The notes: generated by a model not told the origin, from the sequence alone. Counted from the stretch's first letter, positions 34,043-47,700 are shown. The stretch is DNA of 64,000 bases from Apostichopus japonicus (GCF_037975245.1 NC_092573.1:421001-485000); one strand, 5' to 3'. Numbers and translations: made by a program.

Positions 34043-37000
34043 ATGGCTAGCCAGCATAGTGTTTCTGTGGGGGAATGCAGTTTACCAAACAACTACAGTT
34101 TTACTCCAATTGGGTATATTAATTCCTGTTTTAAGACAAAGAATGGAACTCCTCGGCAGCCAACAGTGTGTAGCTTTGCCAAAGCAAGGTTAAAGATTGA
34201 GAAGTCAGTATTTCAACGACCAGATCATTCTTTGGAAGGGCTTCATCAGTTTTCACATGTTTGGTGAGTAAGTGTGGTTAGACATAAGGGGTATTAAGTA
34301 GCAATTAGGCCTGAATAAAGCAGAAAAATAAATTCTTACTGAATGCTTCTTGAAAAAGTTGTAATTGTTACCTCTCAAGTGATTCAAATAAATATGAATA
34401 TAGTGAATGTACCTTGCTATTTTACACATAACAGGGAATAGTTTATCTGGCATGACATCTAGCAAGTTGCTACACAAATGCAAAATGCATTATATGGTTT
34501 TCACAAAGGGCATTCAGTGTTTTACAATACACAAAATTCAATAGCATTAAAAGTTGCTGTAAATACATAAGCTACTCACTGCATAGATACCTATTTGATG
34601 TTTCTTACCTTGAGAATTCTATTTCTAAATTACAGAACTTTATCTGTACAAATGTCAATTAAACAAGGCCACAACACTAAATAGTTGATGTTGCACTTGT
34701 ATGCACCTAAATGATGGGATTAAGTAATGGGTAACAACTAGGGTTATAAGGGTAATTGTCTGTTAGTTGTGCTATTTTTGGCGAGAGGAATTACAGTTAT
34801 TAGTGGGTCTGATTAGAGATGTATTATAGTGTAATATTGTGTCGAGCCCGGCTCCTCCGATAGTAAAACTATATCGGGACTCGCGATAGAAAGGTACTGG
34901 GATATCTTGATGCCGTATTTATGCTTCTTCAGGAGATGTCTCGAACGGAAGAAAACAATGAGTTCACACAAAAAACAAGTTGACGAGATAGGATTTGATT
35001 ATTGATTCGGTATAATTTCTTCTCTGTCGATTCTCTTTACAAATAAAACTAAATTACAATGATTTGACTTGACTTGACTCCGTCAATTACACAATTAAAA
35101 GGAGTGATGAAATAGTAACGAAGCAATGACGAAGCAACGAACTGATCACGGAGTGCTGACGGAGTCCTAAAACTTTCGGCCCCCTTTTACTTTTATACCC
35201 TACTTCTATTAAATTCCCTCTGCGCACAATCAGTAGGCAGCCAATAACCTGACCATCCTGTATTAACTTAACGATATAAAAATAAGTGCGCTGGCACTGA
35301 TCTGCCCTGATTGGTTGGGAGTTTGGAAGTCCATCCCCTTTCTATGGAAACTTCCATACCACGTGAGAGAACCTTCTCGAATGTTCCACAGACATAATGG
35401 AATCTATTTTGGGAAAAGGCCCTGTACCAAGATTCAATAAGATAGTTAAAACTTCTCGTGGGAAAACTGAATCCATGACCTAGATAAATACATAAGAGGC
35501 CTGTAAGGTGTCTCGATGGAGTGTTTCGGTAACATCAAAGAGATGGTATCACTATTTCATAACAATAGTTCTAGTATGTGACTTTAGTAGTGAAAGAAAA
35601 CCATATGATGTGACATTCATAGTGATATGTTACAGCTTCAGGAGAATGAAAACAATCATTGCATTAACATACGTAATTGGTAGAGGTCAAACTTTATATC
35701 AAATTAAAATATTTAGTTTCTTGTTAATTTCAAGAAATGTGGAGAGATAGCACCTTACACATAAGACATTGATCTCATGACATATTGACTACTTTGTAGA
35801 TTAATCATAAAGGGGAACAAAATATATAGTGTTATGAAGTATTAACTTTCAGTCTTTTGTATAAATTTATTGATGAAGGTGTCTCTGTCTCCATTTTTCG
35901 ATGAGGGAAGTTTTGAAGAGTTTGTGTGTGATTCTGGAACAATTAGTTAGTGGTAGTGTATCCAGGGAGTTAGAACAACTCTCTGGTGTAACATGACATG
36001 GAGTCAAGATTTGGTCAATATTGAGATCACACACAAACTCTTCAAAGCTTCCCTCATCGAAAGATGGAGACAGAGACACCAACATGAATAAATTTATACA
36101 ATAGTTGGGGGATACAGTATGTCATTTGTGAAGTACAGTAAGTATAATGGCTTTTTTTGTACATGCTAAGAAAATTTGAGGCTTTGGATAAATTTATATA
36201 GCTATATCTATAACACTACCACATCATGTATATATGGTGTCAACTTCTTTAGTCTTTACATATCATTTCTTTGTAGGCTGATATATGTTTTTCATCAAAA
36301 TGGCAACAAAGCCTTCACAAAAGCAAAAGTGAAACCACCAAGACTGAATGGGCAGAAAACTGGTGTCTTTGCCTGTAGGAGCCCATATAGACCGAATCCT
36401 ATTGGGCTAACTTTAGCGAAACTGGACTCTGTGACAGGTAGTGTTAATAAATAAAGTAATGTTTGATCTTTGTAACTCAGTGCTCTTGGGAGAATGATGA
36501 ATGTGACTTTGAAATTTAAATAGTTGGGCCTTAAGTTTTCCCATATACAGTATTGCTAAAGCAAAAGAGAACATTTGTCCCATCTTCTCAATCTTTTCCT
36601 CAATTTGAAGTCATCACTTTTTAAGGTGTCCCTTACATAACCACAATTTCTGAGGCACTCCTATGTATTTACTATTTTCTACTATTTCTTAAAACATACT
36701 TCACTTTCTTGTTACACTTAATATCATTGTTACACTTTACTTCATACTTACTTTCTTGTTACACTTTATCTCGTTGTAACACTTTACGCTGCCACTTTTT
36801 GTTTTCATAGGAGACACCCTTCATTTGTCTGGAATAGACATTATCGATGGAACACCTGTACTGGATATCAAGCCATACATCCCTGCATATGATATTGTTT
36901 CCTATTCATCGCACCTTAATACCCAGAGCGATGCAAATCAGTTACCGACATCAGATACATTCAGTGAACCAGACTTGGTAAACCAATCACTTTCTTCAAG

Positions 37001-37981
37001 AAGTTGCAAGGACAGAGATTTATCAGATGATATAAACCAGAGGGACAATGGTATTAGGAGTGAGTCTGAGTCAAAAGAGGATGAATTCAGTGAACACTCT
37101 GCTAAGGTTGGAGAGGATGATGACTTAGACCAGACTGATCCTGCTAATCAAGACAAGACACTTCCTGATGGGAGCACGAGTAATGTCAGTCAAGTCTGTG
37201 ACGTTGAACCTTCAGAATGTGAGATAGCCCTTGCTGGTAAAACAGCAGGCACAACAAGAAACACTCAGAAGAGTATTGTAGCTGAACATGACAAACTTAA
37301 GAAAGAGCAGAAAGAGAATTGTAGTCTTCACTGTCAAGTGGATGGCGATATGAATGTCAGAGGTCAACCACCAGCTAATGATGAGAAGCTTAAAAGGGAT
37401 ACAGCGTGTCCAAGTACACTTGTGTCAGAAAGCAATGTCAATGTTGGTGGTTGGGTGACATCACCACCAATCGCTGATCTGAAAGTGAGATTTACACCAG
37501 GAGCTGTCGATGACATGCAGAAATTTCAAGGTTCAAATTCCAGTCAAGGTGGGTCAATTTACATTAACTTTTTAATATTATATGAGAACAATATGAGCAG
37601 ACAGTTCAGTAATTTATTCAAGTTAAGGGGTGACGATGAATGGAAGGGGAATAACCCTTTTTGTTAATTCTTGTTTGGAGTATAGATAAGATCCTTTCCA
37701 ATAAATTAATATGTAACTTACATTGTGTTATCTACTCTGCTGCAGGTTCAAGCAATGACAAGTTTTCGATGGAGTTCTTTAAGGATTGGTCGGAGTTAAA
37801 AGAAGCCATCGCCAGCATTCTCTCTGCTGATCCTAGGTCTACATATCGAAGAAATTCCTGTTCCGACAAGTTGTACTTCTTCCCTCTTGATAATGTACAC
37901 ATCACATGCTGGTTCAGTAACAATTTTGCAGAAGTTCTGAGAGTTCAACCATTATGCGATGCAGACATACCAAAGAAGTGA
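34043..37981 (+). CDS. TRMO: tRNA (adenine(37)-N6)-methyltransferase TRMO, 4 exons
   Basis: TRMO homologue. The human enzyme uses S-adenosylmethionine to N6-methylate t6A at position 37 of some threonine and serine tRNAs. Coding exons: 34043-34263, 36277-36437, 36811-37548, 37746-37981. All introns are GT-AG and the phases join without a break, giving 451 residues against about 441 in human. Visible family marks: PIGYINSCF at residues 22-30, GTPRQP at 35-40, HSLEGLHQFSHVW at the end of exon 1, KPPRLNGQKTGVF at 93-105, SPYRPNPIGLTLAKL from 109 (the TsaA/UPF0066 core), SGIDIIDGTPVLDIKPYIP early in exon 3, and ILSADPRSTYRRN at 398-410 in the C-terminal domain. Exon 3 also codes the acidic, Ser-rich linker usual in animal members. 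The start at 34043 gives a family-like length. An in-frame ATG at 33938 would add 35 residues with no family similarity. Intron 1 carries a probable solo LTR and a foldback element. Confidence 0.93.
34840..35782 (-). mobile_element. Probable solo LTR in TRMO intron 1
   Basis: The stretch starts TGTCGAG and ends TGACA. It is flanked by TATTG at 34835-34839 and 35783-35787, a 5-bp duplication typical of LTR elements. On the minus strand it carries a heat-shock element (35386-35369), a CCAAT box (35314-35310) and a TATA box (TATAAAAG, 35197-35190) in promoter order. No internal retrotransposon sequence is present, so it would be a solo LTR. A 5-bp match preceded by CA can arise by chance over a span this long, so the right edge is uncertain. 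Confidence 0.4.
35190..35386 (-). promoter_or_regulatory. Heat-shock element plus CCAAT and TATA boxes, antisense to TRMO
   Basis: GAACCTTCTCGAATGTTC at 35369-35386 is a perfect run of four alternating GAA/TTC units at 5-bp spacing, the binding site of an HSF trimer. A further GAA-TTC pair lies at 35347-35354. On the minus strand the order is heat-shock element, CCAAT at 35314-35310, then TATAAAAG at 35197-35190, so transcription would start near 35160 and run antisense to TRMO. The motifs are seen directly. Activity and heat response are inferred. Confidence 0.5.
35857..36101. mobile_element. Foldback MITE in TRMO intron 1, 245 bp
   Basis: Arms of about 76 bp (35857-35932 and about 36026-36101) are near-perfect reverse complements, starting TTGTATAAATTTATT. 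A shorter inner inverted repeat (CCAGGGAGTT with AACTCTCTGG) extends the fold. No transposase is present, and target duplications are unclear. The 72-codon minus-strand frame across it is an artefact of the repeat. Confidence 0.75.
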
Positions 37982-40311
37982 AATTTCTCAACAAACCAAC
38001 TAATCATCTGTTCTTTTCGAACAATCTGGCACTCAAGTGAAGAATTCTACAGCATATTCGTGAAAATTTCCATATCAGTATTTCATCTCTTCATTTGATA
38101 TGTGATAACTTTAAATTTGTGGTAATTACGGCTAGCTATGTTGAAACAACTCCCGGGCATAACAACACGCTTAGCTAAGATTCAGTTAAGTATTGATAGA
38201 TATACTGTAGTTGGGAGCTATGTCATTTGTAAAGTATAGTTAATCAGTCTTTCTCACATACTAAGGAAAATTAAGACTATCATAAAGCACACTATAACAT
38301 CATGTATTTGGTCTAACTTATTGCTAGCTATACCACCCCCCCCAGGGCCCCCACCCTCATCACAAAAAGCAGCTCAAATGTCAATCATTGGGATAAAGTC
38401 CTGTCAGAGAATCTTTAATTAGTACATATGTAAAATTGTTAGTAGAGTTTGTGTACATGATAGATTATTAAGTCACTGGTAGTGTTACCATCTTTTTATT
38501 TATTACTGAATTCTTGCTCTGCCACATTTTGACAATTCATACAATAAATCAGTTTACTGTAAAGTTGACAGAATGTGGTATGGCAAACCTGCTGAATATT
38601 TATGATTGATAAAAGCTGAATGAATGTTAAGTGTCTATCTCACAAATCCTTCCCCCTTTTTTTCAAGGAAAACCATCACACAAAAAAAAAAGTTTTGTCC
38701 AGAGTTGACTGTCACTGGTTGATGTAGCTGGTCAGTCACCAGAAAATACTTTTATTCTTTGTAAAAAATTGGAAGAAATAGGAGGACAATGGAAAAAGGG
38801 AAGTGTTGGAATAAAAGAAACTTTCCTGGAATTAATGAAAAAAAGACAGAAAATTCTCTGATTAAACTGGAATAAAATAAATTCATTGTTTCTCTGTTTA
38901 TTATTTTTTTTGTTCTTTTTTTGTGTGTGTGTGTAGTGTGCACAGTACATATTACAAATTAGTGTTAGTTACATCATAGGCCTAGTCTTTCAGCTTTCTG
39001 CAATACCCAATACTGTGAATATTATTGGAAGCACTTTTTTAATTTAATGAATTAAATGACATAGATTGAAGTAAGACCACCTTCAAATGTTATTATTAAT
39101 ACAGTATTTACATGTTAATTTACATTACATAATAATACTAACAATAGGATTCCATGTTGCATAACAGGAATGATTTATATAGTGTTGTAACAAAACTGAC
39201 TCCCAGCACAAACATCAATGGCAGGTTTACCTTTGGCAAATATCAAGTGAAAAACATGTCTGAATAATCAAAATGAGCAGAACTGGTATTGATAATAAAA
39301 CGTTTCAAAAATGTCTGTCAAAATGAATCAGTTTTCTAAATATCCTTGACCGGTCTATCATTTTGAAAGGGAAAAAAAACAACTGTTCATTTACTGTTAA
39401 ACAGGAATGGTTTGACTACAACACAATACCAAATACAATGTAAACTTTTCAAAACTCTTTGGTTCCTTCCAGATTCACTTAAGTTACTAGTACATACCCT
39501 ATGCACTTTTCTTCTCTTCCAAACTTCATAATTATTCTAAAATTACCAGGCAAACTTCAGCCTCAATCCTAATATGCAAATTAGGCTATTATTGGTACCT
39601 CTACTGTGAAGGTATCTTAGGTTTAGGGGTTTAATGTTGATATTTAACAATATTTATTTATTTCTGCTGTGACAGATAGTTTCTGTTCTGGGTATTTTGA
39701 TGGCAAGAGAGAAGATATGCTGCAATCACAACCAGCTACTTACAGCAAACAATGACTAACTTAACCAGTATTGCACTTCAAAACTAAACCACAGGTTTTG
39801 TGATTCCTTGTCATGAAAGAGCCAAGTCAGAACAAGAAAATTGGACTGTTCCAGCACATTTGATCCTTGAAGGTATTATAACACTCACTTGTGGACACCA
39901 ACCATATCACTTATTGTACAATACATAAATCGTGTCCCAAAATTGTCCAATCTTCAGTATAAAGTCTTCCTAAGTGGAATATTTACAGAGTTGCACTGTC
40001 AAGCCAAGGAGTTTTTCTTAACCTCTGATTTAAGCTAATAAATCAATACTGGCACCAAGCCCTTTTGCAACAGTTGTAAAAAAATAATTTAAGCTAAATA
40101 CTCTCGTCATCACAGCTTAAATCATCAATAACATCTTCTTGATCAAACTGAGCAAGAAAAGAGCTAGTTGTGTGAAATGCCTCAACATAGGAGCATCATA
40201 TAGCTACATTTAACTGATGTCATCTTCTTGCCACTGTATGTGGTGCTCACGATTATCTCAGATAAAATATAAATAATTGTAATTGTGTCTGTTGACAAGG
40301 ATTGATCACTG
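37982..40311. other. TRMO 3' UTR and spacer, no gene recognised
   Basis: Non-coding AT-rich DNA between TRMO and the TGACCT repeat array. It should include the TRMO 3' UTR. No second gene or clear element was seen. Confidence 0.5.
38543..38548 (+). terminator. Candidate TRMO polyadenylation signal
   Basis: AATAAA about 560 bp after the TRMO stop codon, the first plus-strand match noticed there. Its use is inferred. Confidence 0.3.
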
Positions 40312-40860
40312 TTGACCTCAAATGACCTTTGATCCCTAACAAAAACAGACAATAACAAGCAAATCCTACTAAAAGGCACTTATATATCAAGTTTGAAATG
40401 ACCCATAGCTAAACTTATTGAGTTAACCTGTTTACAAGCTTTCATACAGTATGTGACTACTGTTGACCTCAAATGACATTTGACCTCCACCAAACACTAC
40501 CAACCATGAACTTATGAACAAACTTCTTCATAAAAAGTATGAAATTGACAAAAGCTGAACTTATTCAGTAAGCATTCATCCAAAACTGGTCTTTGCTGCC
40601 TTCACTGGCAAGATTTTCTTTGAGTTTGCTTGTTTTGCAAGGATTTTAGATTTTGACCACTGTTGACCTCATATGACCTTCGACCTCCACCAAAACTACA
40701 AGGAACCTACTAGAAACCTAGCACTCATTAAGGAGCACCAACCACCCAACTATGTTATTCACCTACACTGCAGTTGTTAAGCTACAATCTTGTGTAGAAG
40801 GTTTTCATATTTTGGCCGATGTTGACCTCATAGGACTTAAGATCTCCATCAATAATGAAA
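40312..40860. repeat. Four spaced TGACCT direct-repeat units
   Basis: The composite TGACCT-4 bp-TGACCT-1 bp-TGACCT recurs near 40313, 40464, 40664 and (degenerate) 40823, at spacings of about 151, 200 and 159 bp. Flanking words (GTTGACCTCA upstream, CTCCACCAAA downstream) are partly shared too, so this is a diverged tandem repeat. TGACCT is the half-site of RXR-type nuclear receptors, and the 4-bp and 1-bp spacings equal DR4 and DR1 elements. Any regulatory use is inference. Confidence 0.65.
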
Positions 40861-41730
40861 AGCAGCCCAAGAAGTACTTACTGTAAGCCTGGGCATCTAC
40901 TACCGATTTATGAAATTCATACATCCTATACAGGATGAGTTGATTATAAACCAAATCTCTCAGGTAGCAATCAATTCAGGCTTTGATCCTTCGAAACAAT
41001 CCTTAATCTTTTAGATCCAGTCCAGTGGCAGATCCAGGATTTTATAAAGGAGTGGTGTAGCCCTGAGGTCTTTGAAGCCAACTCTCATGTGAGGGTTTCT
41101 CTCCCAGAGGAAAGGAACAGTCAGTGTAAACGTCAAATGGTGCATTCTGAAGCAAATTTTGACCATAAATTAGATTTGTAATTATAGCTCTAAACATAAG
41201 GTTGTGCTAATATTAAACTACTTTTAAATTTTTGTGTGAGACTACATTCCTGATTAACGATCATTTCCGTCATAAATATTCATTTGTGTAATGTCATGCA
41301 GGACTATCAATATTCATGACTATTCATCTTCTCTAGGACTTCACAATGCCATCCCATCTGGTAAACTTGAGACTAGTATCCATACCAACTCCAGAGACCT
41401 TCATACCTTCAGTAAACAGTGCAAGGCATGCATGCTTTCTTCATGAATAGCAATATAATGTACACATGTGCAACTACTCTGACATCTATCCCAAAGCCTG
41501 TGTACAGTAGTACTACTACTCTCCATCACAGATGTATACAATGGCCCTCACCATACTTCACAGGTGGTCACTGTCACATCTGGAACACTTCCTCCTTTCT
41601 GTAGATTTACGATACAAACTGCTTTAACACAGATCCCTTTCCACAAGAAGACACTTTCAGTGGTTTGTACTCCAAAGCAGCGATGTATCCTCAGATGATA
41701 AACCCCCAAGCTAGAAACTGGAGTATTGCA
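40861..41730. other. JTB 3' UTR and spacer with an hAT-like end
   Basis: Probably holds the JTB 3' UTR. CAGTGGCAGATCCAGG at about 41028 resembles the start of the hAT-like elements, but no matching right end or duplication was found. No other gene recognised. Confidence 0.4.
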
Positions 41731-44700
41731 TCACGCTGAGTTTTGGATCTGTTCCATAATTCTTTCCTTTACAAGTCTGTCCAAGTGTCTCCTTCTAAAC
41801 ATTGTCATGATGCCAAAAACTACCCCAATTATAATCATGAATAATTGAAATATCCAGAAAGCTTTTACTCCATTAGGACAACTGTAAACGAGGGAGAGAA
41901 ACAGAAAAATACAGTGTCACAAACAAAACTTTACTGTAAATTATTTCATTTTACCTGAAAGCAAAAACATAATATACTAAAACATGGCAGAATTTAATTT
42001 GAAAGATATACTGGTTAGAATTTTATTCAAACCTGTGATGCCATATTTTGTTACAATATGACAACTGTTTTATAATCTAAAAAATCCTACACTAACTAAT
42101 TCTAAAACTAAAGGTTGATAATCTTGATGAAAACTATTGCTTTGATTGAGGGCATTCACTCTATACTGCTAAGTTTAGAAAGCACATGAAAGTGAAGTGA
42201 GTGAAACTTCTATTAACATCAATTTTCTCTTCGTTTACAGAACAAGACATGGCGACACATAATAAATCTTTGTAATTCTTATTTATTTACACATATGAAC
42301 CTTAATCAAATCATTTTACAGCAGTTCTGATTATCGAATATCTAGAAGCTTACCTTTCAAGCATGTCTTCTTTGCGATTTTCACATTTTAATATACGACG
42401 ATAACCTGTTAAGGAACACTGTGATGAATGTATCTGAAAGAAGCAATGTATGAAACGGTACAATTACATTTCAAGAGCTGAATAATTACAGGAAAGAAAC
42501 ATGATTATCTGATGGAGAAATCCGTATGAAATTGGTTCACAGTCGCTAAATCTTTTGGAACGAGGGGAGGGCAGCAAACTTTTGAAGGGCAGTGGGACAT
42601 ATATAAACTTTAATATGTGGAAGAAAACCAATAACAAATATGGCACTTTGTAATTTTTTGTCCGAGCTTCTCAACAAAAGGCCACTTTAAAGTTTACAAA
42701 AGGGTACTCTTTTATGACAAAATATGGAAAATGGAGACTTCTCATTAACAACATGGAGGACTTCTAATTTATGAATAAGGACACTTTTGAGGTTTCCCAA
42801 AAATTGGTGGTCATTTTACTCCCTCCCCCCTCAAATTTGCTCACCTGTAATTCTAATTTATCGCATGGTTCACATGGATACACTTCTCGACACGGACCAA
42901 CATCACTTTTGTCCCCTTCTGCCTCAGGTTCTACATGACCTTCCTCATTGTTAGACTCCACACTAAAATGGGAATAGTTATGATAAAAGAAGAAGTATGT
43001 TAGATTGGCAAATTACTCTTTAATTCTCAAACCCTTGAAAATAACTTTAATTTTAGAAGACTTTAAAGGCATTGAAGACTCGCCCCAAACCGTGTGCGGC
43101 CATCTGAAACAGTTAACTTTCTGTTGCTTGCAAGTGACGTTTTGTTTGTGTCGCTACAAATGCAGACAGTAATGAAACGTGATACTTTAATTGTAATCTT
43201 TAGCTGGACCTGAGATGTCCATCGCTGTATCATTTATACACTGTGCTGTGGGTATTGACCGCAGCTGTATGTACACTAGCGTCTATTTACCGACGGTAGC
43301 AAGCTGTGTGTTTATTTTCTGGGATCGATGATGGTGTTTAGCACTTCTGTTACACCTCATTTGAAACTAGGTCAAATTACCGGCATTAGACGTTTCTTTT
43401 TGCCCGAGTATTCACACCCTTTAAGTTAATCATATTAGAAGTACATTACACATCCATTGTTATAATATGGACTACCGCCCTCAAGCACGGGGAGTTGGTC
43501 AGAACATAAAGACAGATCACAACCAATAAATCACAGTCAAATCAATCTTCGTCAATCCGTGCCATTATTACATGGTGTCAGAAGTGAAAATTCTTTGTGA
43601 CAATGCAAGGTCTCAAGCCACCCGGTGGGCTATCCGTAGAAGGAAATCTTTCGGAATCATGGAGAAAATGGAAACAAAAATTCCAACTATATATGACAGC
43701 TTCGGGTATGGACACACAAACGCCTGCGGTGCAGTATAGTACACTATTGCACGTTATTGGAGATGACGGGCTGGATGTGTATAACTCGTTCCAGTTTAGA
43801 GAAACTGAGAAAAGCGATGATTTGAAAACAATCTTGCAAAAGTTTGAGGAACATTTCACACCGAAAAGGAATGTGACCTATGAAAGGCACATGTTTAACT
43901 CTAGATTTCAGTTAACGGGTGAGTCATTTGAACAGTTTTTAACAGATCTTAGAAACAAAGCAAAGACGTGCGAGTTCGGTTCATTGTATGACGACATGAT
44001 TCGCGACAGAATTGTAGTTGGTATTATTGACATTTCAGTACGTGAAAGGTTACTTCGCAACAGTGATTTAACCCTGCAAACTGCAATTAACATTTGTAAG
44101 GCTTCCGAGGTAAGCAAAGTACAAATGACTTCGCTGTACAGCAAGGATTCAAATGTAGGACTAACAGTAGATGCACTAAGGTCTAAGCCATTTGTAAACA
44201 AGCCTAGTTTGATGAGACCAAGACCCCAAAACCAGAATTACAATGAATGTGGAAAGTGTGGCTATGAACACCACACAAATAAGTGTCCAGCTGAAGGACA
44301 AATTTGCCACAAATGTAGCAAGCCATATCACTTTGCTCGTAAGTGTCGTACCAGAGAAAACAAAACAAACAGGACAGGAAGTCAATTCAATAAGAAGTCA
44401 CAAGATCAGGTAAATACCGTTGAAGAAAACAACGCCTCATCAGAGTCAGAAGTAGACTATATATTTGTTGATACAGTTACTACAAGAGATAACGAAACAG
44501 AATGGCATGTGATGCTCGACATTGAAGGCGAAATTATTGAATTCAAGATAGATACAGGTGCTCGATGTAACATTTTTCCAGTAACGGCACACAAAATGTT
44601 ATTGGAAACCAAACAAAAGTCAAAAGTCAAATTAGTTTCATACTTCGGAAAACGTGTAAAACCATTGGGAAAGTCAACATTATTGTGTGAACACAAGGAC

Positions 44701-47700
44701 AAATTCTACGACGTTGAATTTCAAGTTGTGAGAGAAAACGTAAGACCACTTCTGGGACTACAGACAAGTATACGCCTGGGACTGATCAAAAGAGTTGATG
44801 CGGTCAATACAAGCTTTAATATTCAAGAAGAATATGCAGATGTCTTCAAAGGTCTGGGTTGCCTGCCTGGTAAGCACCACATACAGATTAAGGTGGATTC
44901 AAAGCCAGTAGTACATGCACCACGACGAGTACCGATAGCAATCCGAGAGAGAGTTCGAGATGAACTGAGTCAAATGGAGAAATTAGGAGTAATCGTCAAA
45001 GAAGAAAGACCTAGCGAATGGGTGAACAGCATGGTTACGGTTGTGAAACCAGGATGTGATCGTATCAGAATTTGTTTAGATCCAAAAGACCTGAACGACG
45101 TAATTGAACGGGAATACTACCCCATGAAAACCATAGATGAAGTAATTTCACAGCTCCCGAATGCCAAAGTGTTTTCAACACTGGATGCAAATTGTGGTTT
45201 TTGGCAGCTTGCACTTGATGATGAAAGTTCGCGTCTTTGCACTTTTAACAGTCCATTTGGCCGCTACAGATATACAAGACTCCCATTTGGCATCAAATCC
45301 GCTCCAGAGATATTTCAACGTGTTATGTCGCAGATGTTTGAGGGACTAGATGGCGTTGAAGTTATTATGGACGACATACTAGTGTGGGGGGTAAACCGTG
45401 AGCAACACGATCTACGCTTAAAGACAGTTCTTGATAGAGTGAGAGAGAGAAATTTGAAACTCAATCAGGCCAAGTGTAAATTCAATGTTAAGGAAGTAAC
45501 ATACATTGGTCACAAGTTAACAGAAAATGGTTTAAAACCAGATCCTATCAAAGTAGATGCAGTTGTAAACATGGAAAAACCTACAAACAAAACAGAATTG
45601 AAACAATTCTTGGGTATGATAAATTACTTAGCAAAGTTTGTCAAAAATTTGTCTGAATGTACAGCCCCGTTGAGAAAATTGTTGGAAAAAGAAATTCAGT
45701 GGCATTGGTCACATGATCAGGATAAGTCCTTTAATGAGTTGAAAAGACTGGTGACTGAAGCTCCAGTCTTGCACTATTATGATGTTAACAAGCCAGTGAT
45801 TATTAGTGTCGATAGCTCCAGTAGAGGTGTTGGTGCAGTACTTCTTCAGGATAACCATCCAATAGCGTTTGCTTCAAAAGCATTTACTGAGTCACAGCAG
45901 CGTTATGCTCAAATTGAGAAAGAACTGGCAGCAATTGTTTTTGGCTGCCAAAAGTTTCATCAATATGTATTTGGGCGCGAATTTGATGTTGAGACAGACC
46001 ACAAACCACTGGAGCCAATCCTGAAGAAACCACTAGCACAAGCACCCCCTCGACTACAGCGTATGCTGTTAAAACTGCAAAAGTATGCAATGAATGTGAA
46101 ATACAAAAAAGGTTCAGAGCTGTTTGCAGCAGATGCACTGAGCAGAAATTTTCAAGATCACACTGAAAATGATATCGATGATTCAATTGAAATTTCAGTA
46201 TGTATGGTAGATATGTTGCCTATGAGTGATGAGCGTGTGAAAGAGTTTCAAGATAAAACTAAGGCTGATCCATTAATGCAAATGTTGAAAAATGTCATCT
46301 TACAAGGATGGCCTGAATGTAGAGATAACCTAGATAGGGAGTTGTTGCCTTATTGGAATTTTAGAAGTGAGCTTTTGTTGAAGATGATTTAATTTTTAAG
46401 TCACATAAGCTTGTCGTACCGAGATGTCTAAGGAAGTTCATGGTCAACAAGGCTCATGAAGGCCACCAAGGCATAGAGAAATCAAAAAGACTTGCAAGAG
46501 ATTTAATGTTTTGGCCAGGAATGGCTGGTCATATTACAGATGCTGTGAAAACATGTGAAACCTGTAATATGTTCAACAATCAAAACTGTAAAGAGCCCAT
46601 GATAAACCATAAACTACCTTCAAGACCTTGGGAAAGGGTAGGCACTGACTTGTTTACAGTTGATTCAGAAAACTATCTGATAATAGTGGATTATTATTCG
46701 AATTACTTTGAAGTGAACAAATTATCTAGTCTTAAAAGCAATGCCATTATCAGTTTGTGCAAGCAGCAATTTAGTAGGCATGGCATTCCCTCAGTCGTAA
46801 TTTCAGACAATGGTCATCAATATTCTTCGTCGGAGTTTAAGAAGTTTAGCAAAGAGTATAACTTCAAGCATGTCACATCGTCTCCTCATTACCCACAGTC
46901 TAATGGGAAAGCTGAAAAGGCTGTGCAAATAGCAAAGAATATCCTAAAGAAATCCAAAGTTTCGGGGCAAGATGCTTTCCTGGCACTTCTCAATTATAGA
47001 AATACACCCCTAGAGCATGGTGATTCACCTGTTCAGTTGTAAATGGGAAGGCGAACACGCACCGCACTACCTACAACTTCAAAATTGCTTAGGCCCAGGT
47101 TACCAAAGAATGTAAAATCAAAGCTTCAAAAGAAATGTGAAAAGCAAAAGTATTTCTATAACAGACAAGCACGACCCTTGAAACAAATTAATGTTGGAGA
47201 CACAGTTAGATTTAAGAATGATCAGTTTTGGCAAAAGGCAGTGGTTGTAGCAAAGTCTCCACAGCCTCGTTCATATGTTACTCAGTCTGGACAGCAAACG
47301 TTCCGTCATAACAGGAAACACCTAATACAAACACCTGAACCGCCACCATCACCTAGACAAGAAAATACACAAGACACCACACCAACACAACATACAGAAC
47401 AAGAAGAAACAAACACACAGACAAACAACACACAGACAACGGATACAAACACATCTCAAGTTCAGATGTCAGCCAGAGGAAGACACATTAAAACAAGAAG
47501 GGAACAAGATTTTTTGTATTACTAAGTTTTTTCTTTTATTTGCATTATGTTTCTCTGTTAAAGATAATCATTAAAAGGTAAATTGCATTTTTAATTTGGA
47601 AAGGGAGATGTTATAATATGGAGTACCGCCCTCAAGCACGGGGAGTTGGTCAGAACATAAAGACAGATCGCAACCAATAAATCACAGTCAAATCAATCTG

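Noticed and set aside
37549-37667. Continuation of TRMO exon 3 past 37548
   Set aside because: The residues are unlike the family. Splicing at GTGGGT to 37746 restores the conserved C-terminal domain in phase.
41028-41260. Complete hAT-like element starting CAGTGGCAGATCCAGG
   Set aside because: No matching inverted end or 8-bp duplication was found, so only a terminus-like word is supported.
46378-46392. Programmed frameshift between RNase H and integrase
   Set aside because: Ty3/gypsy elements shift frame, if at all, near the gag-pol boundary. Together with the later in-frame stop this looks like mutational decay.
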